Shown in pieces: positions 58,173-64,000 of a DNA stretch of 64,000 nt. A program made the position numbers and the translations under genes. Each line of letters opens with the position of its first letter. Position 1 is the stretch's first letter. A model generated the notes under the pieces. The model made no database searches and was not told where the DNA came from. It was given only the letters and a program-made list of their open reading frames with translations. Origin of the DNA: CAWATZ01 sp963784995 (GTDB lineage Bacteria; Planctomycetota; Planctomycetia; Gemmatales; Gemmataceae); the NCBI GenBank assembly GCA_963784995.1, contig CAWATZ010000003.1:2542001-2606000 (forward strand), given 5' to 3'.

Positions 58173-61100
58173 GTGACCAGCCCGAGCCAGGTCAACCTGG
58201 AGTCGCTGCCGGCCGCGGCCCGGCAGCAGATTCGTGCCGTCTGCCTGCACTTTGTGCAGCAGTGGAAGGCCGGCCAAACGCCCAGGACCGAGCAACTCCT
58301 GCAGGATGGGCCTGTTGACGAACGTGACGTGTTGCTGCGCGAACTGCTGCGTCTGGAGATGCGGTTCCGGCTGCAACGTGGCGAATGCCTCCTCGGCGAG
58401 GAGTTCCTGCAGCGCTTTCCGGACCAGCAAGACCTGATCCGTTTCCTGCTGACCACGGTTGGCTCCCCCGAGCAGGACTCGCCGAGGACCTCGGTCGCGG
58501 ACCGGCAGGCGAAGAGTTCCGTCACTGAGCGGCCCCAACCGGTATCCTCGCACACGGAGCGTCCGAAGGCGTCCTGGCCTGAGATACCGGGCTACCGCAT
58601 CGAGGCCGAGTTGGGCAAGGGGGGCATGGGTGTCGTCTACAAGGCCCAGCACCTGCTTCTGGACCGAACCGTGGCCCTCAAGACGATCCTCGCCGGGGCC
58701 GGCGCCGACGAGGCCGAGCTAACCCGCTTCCGCATCGAGGTCAGGGCGGTCGCCAGGCTGCAGCACCCAAACGTCGTGCAAATCTTCGAGGTGGGCGAAC
58801 ACGACGGACTGCCCTTCTTCTGCCTGGAGTTCTGTCCGCAAGGCAGCCTGGCAAGCAAGCTCAAGAGGAACGTCCTGCCGCCCCGCAAGGCAGCCCACCT
58901 GGTCGAGCAGATTGCTCGGGGGATGCACGCGGCCCACCAGCAAGGCATCATTCACCGCGACCTCAAGCCGGCCAACGTGCTGCTGACCGAGGACGGCACG
59001 CCGCGGGTGGCCGACTTCGGGCTGGCCAAGAAGCTGGACGAGCAGGGCCAGACGGCGACCGAGGCGGTGATGGGCACTCCCAGCTACATGGCCCCCGAGC
59101 AGGCCAGCGGCCAGAGCCGCCAGGTGGGGCCGGCGGCGGACGTCTATGCGCTGGGAGCGATCCTGTACGAGTGCCTGACGGGTAGATCGCCGTTCAAGGC
59201 GGCCTCGGCCTGGGAGACCATCCAGCAAGTGCTGACTGTTGACCCGGTGCCGCCACGGCAGCTGGCCCGCTCGTTGCCCCGGGAGCTGGAGACCATCTGT
59301 CTGAAATGCCTGGAGAAGAACCCGGCACGCCGTTATGCCAGCGCCGAGGAATTGGCGGAAGAGCTGCGTCGCTGGCAGGCCGGCGAGCCGATCAGTGCCC
59401 GTCCGGTGGGCCGGTTGGAACAGGCGGTCAAGTGGGCTAGACGCAAGCCGACAGCGGCGGCGCTGGCGGCGGTAAGCGTGCTGGCGTTGCTGGTGGTGCT
59501 GGTTGGTGGTGGGCTGTTCACCCTGTTTCTGACCCAGCAACGGGATCGGGCCGTGAAGGCGGAGGAGAAGGCCGAACAGCGTGCCGACGATGCCAACCAG
59601 GCGAGGCAGCAAGCGCTCCGGGACAAGGAATCGGCCTTGCTGGCACAAAAGACCGCCCTGCGGCACGCGGCCGGATCGGCGTACGACAGCGGGCAGCAAC
59701 TGTGTGAGCGGGGCGAGGTTTCGCAAGGCTTACACTGGCTGGCGCGGGCCCTGGAACATGCCCGTAGCGCCGGGGACGCCGACCTGGAAGCTGCCGCTCG
59801 CTGGAACCTTGGCGTCTGGTCGCGGGAACTGCACACTCTGGCCCTCGTGTTGCCTCATCCCGGTGAGAAGAAGGTCAATGCGGTTGCCTTCCACCCGGAG
59901 GGTAAGATCATTGCGACCGGCTCCGCGGCTGGCATCGTTCGCCTGTGGGATGGCGAGAGCGGCCAGGCGACCGGCCAGATGCTCCGTCTTCCCAAGCCGA
60001 TTCGGTCCCTGGTCTGGCAACCCGGAGGAAAGAGCCTGGGAATTGTTTCCGTGGACGGCTTCTTTCGCCTCTGGCAACCGGAGGCGGCGGAACCGAAGCT
60101 GACCCTTCGCATCACCGGGAACGACTACTGGGAATACTACTGGCGTCCAATGGCCTTCCACCCCGACGGAACGAAAATCCTGCTTGGCGGGATCGGGCCG
60201 GCGAGGGTCTACGACACGGAGACCGGACAGCCGACGGGTCTGGAACTGCGGCACGGAGGCGGGAAAAGCCGAGGCCGTTGCCTGGAGCCGGGACGGCAAA
60301 AAGTTGCTCACGGGCAATTCCGCCAGGCGGGCTCAGGTTTGGGACGCCGACACCGGCAAACGACTCGGTTCAGAGATCGTCACGGAAAAATCTATCACCT
60401 GTGTCGATTTCAGCCCAAATGGCCGCCTGTTTCTGACCGGAGAATATCATGGAAAAACCAGGCTCCAGGTGTGGGAGACAGGGACAGGCACCCCGGTCGG
60501 CCGCCCCCTACCCTCCCTGGAGAACAACTACAGTGCCGTCTTTAGCCCTGACGGGAACCGCATTATCTTCAGCAACGCGGGGAACGAGGTGTTTCTGTGG
60601 GATGTCGCCTCCGGAGAGCGAGTTGGCCCGCCCATCTGGAATGGATCCTCAGCGCCAGCGGTGGCATATCGTCCCGACGGGGGTGCGGTCCTGACCGGCG
60701 GCGGGGACCGGGCTTGCGTCTGGAAACTGGCCCCGGGAATGCTGCGCTGGAAAGTGCCTGCGGCCATCACGAAGGAGATTTGTCTGAACACCATGACGTT
60801 CACTCCCGACAGTCGGGAACTGCTGGTCGCCCCCCGTGGCCGTTTCGACCGGCTGACGGGCAAAGCGGTGCAATCGGAATACGATAGTGTCCCACCGTTG
60901 CAGGTCAGTTCACTCGCGGTGAGCCCAGACGGCCGGTTGGTTTACGGTGCCGCTAAGGATCGGATTTATTGCTGGCAGTCCGGCACTGCACACCTTGATC
61001 GGATCCTGCACTTACCGAGGGGCACGGCAGGAAATATCGCTCTCAATTCGGTAGAAAATATCGCTCTTAGTCCGGATGGCAAGTCCTTGCTGGTTTCCAA

Positions 61101-61741
61101 CCCCTGGGAACCCATTACCAGGCTCATCGATGCCCGGAGTGGTCAATCGATCAACAAGCTGGACGAGACTGGCGGTGTCTGGGGGATGCTCTGGAGCCCG
61201 GACGGCAAGACGGCCATCACATCCCAGTATGGATCTTTCCGCTTGTGGGACGGAATCACCGGCACCCCTCAAGGTGAGCCGATCGCCCTTGCTGAGCATT
61301 GGGGTGCATGGGCGATCTCGATTCACCCGCAGGGCCACACGCTGATCGGCAGGACGATGGACTATCACGATGCGCCAGCTGAATACGACCACGTGGAAAG
61401 AAGTCGGCCCACCGCTCCCGCATCCCAGTCACGTTCGCCAGACCGCCTACAGCAGCGATGGCCGGCTTATCTTTACCGCCGACGCCTCGGGCATCACCCG
61501 CATCTGGCATCCCCAATCGGGGAAGCGGATTGGCCCGGGCTTGAAGGGCAACTGCCCAACGGTCAGCCCGGACAACCGCGATTTCGCACTGGTTAGCACC
61601 GACGGCTACCGTTGTCTTTATTCCATGCCCACCCCCTGGGAAGGTGAAGTCGAGCAGGCGGCTACGTGGGTCGAGGGGCTGACGGGGCAGAAACCCGATG
61701 AGCGCGGCGTTCTGCACCCAACCCTTCCGGCTCTCCGCTGA
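58173..61741 (+). CDS. Membrane Ser/Thr kinase with WD40 tail, two frameshifts
   Basis: About 1190 residues. The N-terminal domain and kinase (GKGGMGVVYKA, HRDLKPANVLL, VADFGLA, MAPEQ) are intact and nearly identical in DNA to those of the preceding gene from about base 58251 to 59400. The transmembrane segment (SVLALLVVLVGGGLFTLFL) is followed by a coiled coil and a WD40 array that differs from its neighbour. Single-base breaks lie near 60255 and 61370 in the WD40 part, so the kinase remains readable. The kinase would face the cytoplasm and the WD40 array the other side, as in other planctomycete receptors (inference). GTG 58173 has a GGAGG site. It is 41 bp after the previous kinase and closes the operon. 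Confidence 0.8.
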
Positions 61742-61776
61742 GACGCGACTGCGCGGCCGGATGCTGGATCAGAACG

Positions 61777-62712
61777 TCAGCTCCCGGCCACAACCGGCCT
61801 CGCGGCACCCTGCGTGTTGCCGGCGTCGTACGCGGTCAGGGCATTGAGCAGCTTCCGGTAAGCCTCCTCATCCCCCGGCGCCGCGGGAGCGATCTTCAGT
61901 CCTTCCCGGGACACGTGCTCGACCAGCTCGGCCACGGTCTTGCCCCTGGCGGTCCACTTCTGATTGAAGAAGTTGCCCGCCTTCACGTGGCTCAGCGCCT
62001 TGATCGGCTCATTGAGCTGATTGAGGAACCGTCGTGCCTGGACGTACTCCGTCGGCGTCAGCTCCTTGACCTTGCGGTCGAGCGCCTCGCTGAGCCTGGT
62101 CTGGGCGGTCAGGACGTTCTGGTGGACGGCATAGGAGATCCGGCCCTTGGTCCTGGCCTCCTGGACCGCCTGGGAGAGCGCTTGCTCCAGCGCCTTCCGC
62201 GCAGTCCCGAATTCCGCACGCCGCAGGGACGCCGGCCAGGGCAGGTCGGCGCCCCCATCGCGGAGCAGACCCATGCTCCCGCCGGCGCCTTCCGGCGCCA
62301 CGCTGATGCGCCGGAGCAGGGCTTCGTCCAGATCGATGTGCGGTCCACGCCGGCCCCGGCCCTGCTCTCGGGCCAAATGCTGCAACAGGACGTTGTGCGG
62401 CTGACCCGATGCAATCTCTGTCAAGGAGTGGTTGCGCCGCGGGCGGTTGAGGCCCATTTCCTTCTCGCGGTCGTTGGCAGGCGTTGAACGGCCGGACCTC
62501 CACGTCAACTCCCGCTCCAGGTCGATCCCGAGGATCGCATAATACCCCCCGAGAAGTCCGACCAGGAGATCTCTGACCAGCCGTTCAGAATCGGAGTCTT
62601 TGCCCTGTTGGGGCGCTCGGTTGCCGGGTTCCTGGGCGCGGACGGGCGAGCCCTCCAGGACGAGCAAGCCCAGCAATGCCAGGATGGAGCAGTTTCGGAA
62701 CAAGACAGACAT
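61777..62712 (-). CDS. Exported protein, unknown
   Basis: A 311-residue protein with an N-terminal signal peptide (FRNCSILALLGLLVLEGSPVRAQ). The mature part is mostly helical and charged (ALEQALSQAVQEARTKGR, LSEALDRKVKELTPTEYVQARRFL). I do not recognise a family. ATG 62712 is chosen because of the signal peptide and a GGGAGG site; the frame is open to 63036 only as overlap with the opposite gene. It converges on the kinase operon (35-bp gap) and is divergent from the next gene. Confidence 0.65.
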   Translation of the reverse strand: MSVLFRNCSILALLGLLVLEGSPVRAQEPGNRAPQQGKDSDSERLVRDLLVGLLGGYYAILGIDLERELTWRSGRSTPANDREKEMGLNRPRRNHSLTEIASGQPHNVLLQHLAREQGRGRRGPHIDLDEALLRRISVAPEGAGGSMGLLRDGGADLPWPASLRRAEFGTARKALEQALSQAVQEARTKGRISYAVHQNVLTAQTRLSEALDRKVKELTPTEYVQARRFLNQLNEPIKALSHVKAGNFFNQKWTARGKTVAELVEHVSREGLKIAPAAPGDEEAYRKLLNALTAYDAGNTQGAARPVVAGS

Positions 62713-62902
62713 GCTCAGGACCTCCCAAAGAGAACACGGGGGGTGCTTTTCATCTCCCTGAGATGGTCCTCCGCGTTTGGCCCTCGAACCCTTCACTTGC
62801 ATGGAAAAAAAAGCAATCCAGCGGGAACAGCAATCCGGAGTCGCCCAGGGGCCGTCTATTCGACGGAGGATGGTTTTGGGCTTCCCTGTCGAGGTGAACA
62901 CC

Positions 62903-63514
62903 ATGAAGCGGTTGCTGCTCGGTTTGCTGGCGGTATTGGCGAGCGTGTCGTCGGTGCGGGCGGACGTCCCCGTGCCGCCGCCCAAGGGGAAGAAGTTCGT
63001 GCCTGTCAAGCACTTGATCCGGCTGGACAAGGACATCAGCGGCTACGTGTTCTTCACCCGCAGCCTCGGCCTGCGCAACGGCAATTTCGAGAAGATCGAG
63101 CTGTCCGCCGACAAGGCGGCTCCCCTTACCGTCGCCGGCAAGTTCGGGCAACAGCTCCTGGCCGTGCCGGACGCGGTGGTCAAGAAGTACCCCACAGAGA
63201 AGGACCTGCTCGCGGCCCTGAGCGGCAAGCTGGACGGTGCGGCCAGCAGTACCTACAGTCGGACTGCTCTGCTTCCGGAGAAGGATGAGCGAAAAGAACT
63301 GACCGTGGAACACGTCATTACCGGCTTCGACGCCAGGAAGGGCATTCAAATGAAGGACAATCCGGACACGTCGGAGGCGCCGAAAGAAGAAGAGTCGGTG
63401 TACGGTCCCCGCGGCATCCGCCCGGTGATCAGCAGCCTGGCCGCCGCGGCGGCCCTCGCGCTCGGCGGACTCTGGCTCGTGCGTCGCCAGGGGACAGGCG
63501 AGGGCAAGCCCTGA
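62903..63514 (+). CDS. Exported membrane-anchored protein, unknown
   Basis: A 203-residue protein with an N-terminal signal peptide (MKRLLLGLLAVLASVSSVRA), a mature region that begins DVPVPPPKGKKFVP, and a C-terminal hydrophobic segment ending in a positively charged tail (AALALGGLWLVRRQ). This is the layout of a type I membrane protein facing outward. ATG 62903 follows GAGGTGA. No family is recognised, but a conserved Pro/Lys-rich start with this anchor is familiar from planctomycete hypothetical proteins. A perfect 17-bp hairpin follows the stop. The function is unknown. Confidence 0.7.
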   Translation: MKRLLLGLLAVLASVSSVRADVPVPPPKGKKFVPVKHLIRLDKDISGYVFFTRSLGLRNGNFEKIELSADKAAPLTVAGKFGQQLLAVPDAVVKKYPTEKDLLAALSGKLDGAASSTYSRTALLPEKDERKELTVEHVITGFDARKGIQMKDNPDTSEAPKEEESVYGPRGIRPVISSLAAAAALALGGLWLVRRQGTGEGKP

Positions 63515-63520
63515 CCCGGC

Positions 63521-63564
63521 GCCCAGGGTCCCTTCGCCTTCCAGATCGCGAAGGGACCCTGGGC
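63521..63564 (+). terminator. Hairpin after the exported protein gene
   Basis: GCCCAGGGTCCCTTCGC (63521-63537) pairs fully with 63548-63564, with a 10-nt loop. It lies 6 bp after the stop of the preceding gene. There is no T tract, so termination by this hairpin is likely but not certain. Confidence 0.7.
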
Positions 63565-63612
63565 GGAGGGGGCTGCGCCGAGAGGGCGTCAGGTTCAGCC
63601 CGAAGAAGACAG

Positions 63613-63737
63613 CCAGCCAGGGTCCCGAACACCCTGTCGGATGGCAGGCAGGGAGACAACAGACGCCCTGTGACACTCCTCCGTCAGTTACGGGCTTCTT
63701 CGGGCATCCGCCAAATGCGAAAAAAAGTGGCAGGCAG
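63613..63737 (-). repeat. Dispersed intergenic element, copy 2
   Basis: The minus-strand copy of the element at 26173-26296 (about 73 of 95 positions match). It contains CTGCCTGCC motifs in more than one place. It lies between the ends of two converging genes. Confidence 0.7.
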
Positions 63738-63793
63738 CCCGGCGGTTTGGCAGGCAGGAACAGTGCCTCCAATTCCCCGCCCGGGCTTCCGCC

Positions 63794-64000
63794 TCAGCTC
63801 CGTTTCAGCACCGCCTGGACGATCTTGCCGCCGTTGATGGTCGGCCGTTCCTCGCGGCCGTTGTGGTTGTACGTCACCTGCTTGTGGTCCAGGCCCATGC
63901 AGTGCAGGATGGTGGCGTGCAGGTCGTGGACGTGGACGCGGTTCTCGACCGCATACAGGCCGATCTCGTCGGTCGTGCCGTGGACCACGCCGCCCTGGAT
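63794..64000 (-). CDS. DUF1501-type protein, C-terminal part
   Basis: The frame is open to the window edge; 68 residues ending at position 63794 are seen. The segment ENRVHVHDLHATILHCMGLDH followed by TYNHNGRE is the C-terminal signature of the planctomycete DUF1501 (sulfatase-like) proteins, which are usually exported and often sit next to DUF1549/DUF1553 cytochrome genes. The start, signal and active-site region lie outside the window. The gene runs in from beyond the right edge. Confidence 0.82.
   Translation of the reverse strand: MQGGVVHGTTDEIGLYAVENRVHVHDLHATILHCMGLDHKQVTYNHNGREERPTINGGKIVQAVLKRS

Noticed and set aside
62750..63772. 340-codon minus-strand frame covering the exported protein gene
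   Set aside because: It is antisense to a gene with signal peptide and membrane anchor, and its start is only the dispersed element copy 2 read as protein.

Overview
The window reads as chromosomal DNA of a GC-rich planctomycete, probably of the Gemmata group (Gemmataceae). This is inferred from content: giant WD40 and leucine-rich-repeat proteins, Ser/Thr kinases with WD40 tails behind an ECF sigma factor, a DUF1501-type protein, a hydrazine-synthase-alpha-like dihaem protein, and many long intergenic palindromes. No rRNA or other taxonomic marker is present, so genus is not claimed.

Layout. 0-7.6 kb: end of a GT2 glycosyltransferase, a sulfotransferase, then a minus-strand run of a GT-C membrane glycosyltransferase, a KamA-type lysine 2,3-aminomutase and two ATP-grasp ligases. 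8-13.9 kb: tRNA-Ala, a small membrane protein, a zinc-ribbon/WD40/LRR giant and another small membrane protein. 14-19.5 kb: two tandem HEAT-repeat paralogues. 19.7-25.8 kb: a condensation-type acyltransferase, a serine hydrolase and the dihaem HzsA-like gene. 26-28.5 kb: a dispersed repeat, a small basic ORF, a TPR protein and an unknown protein. 28.6-34.1 kb: a defence-type island (Vsr, C5 DNA methyltransferase, HKL/MORC-like ATPase, acidic unknown protein) bracketed by a 40-bp imperfect inverted repeat. 34.2-38.2 kb: a HTH protein, RNase E/G and its usual DUF2344 neighbour. 38.4-41.6 kb: a regulatory phosphotransferase set (EI, HPr, EIIA) with the ribosome hibernation factor. 42-46.8 kb: Gfo/Idh/MocA oxidoreductase, FHA-GAF histidine kinase, HAD phosphatase, GroES and a stand-alone receiver. 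47-61.7 kb: secreted esterase, then an apparent operon of an ECF sigma factor and three giant membrane receptors, two of them kinases. 61.8-64 kb: two exported unknown proteins and the end of a DUF1501 gene.

Working together: the ECF sigma factor overlaps the first receptor by four bases and the three receptors follow with gaps of about 45 bp, which suggests one signalling unit. The PTS proteins have no transporter, so they probably act in regulation. Vsr, the methyltransferase and the ATPase overlap or abut and look like one restriction/defence operon.

Two properties run through the whole window. First, at least eleven palindromes with arms of 19 to 54 bp sit in gene junctions, and two are flanked by direct repeats. 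Second, more than twenty single-base indels split otherwise good genes, often in homopolymers; I treat most of these as one gene per locus and mark each one. Coordinates of such genes span all pieces.
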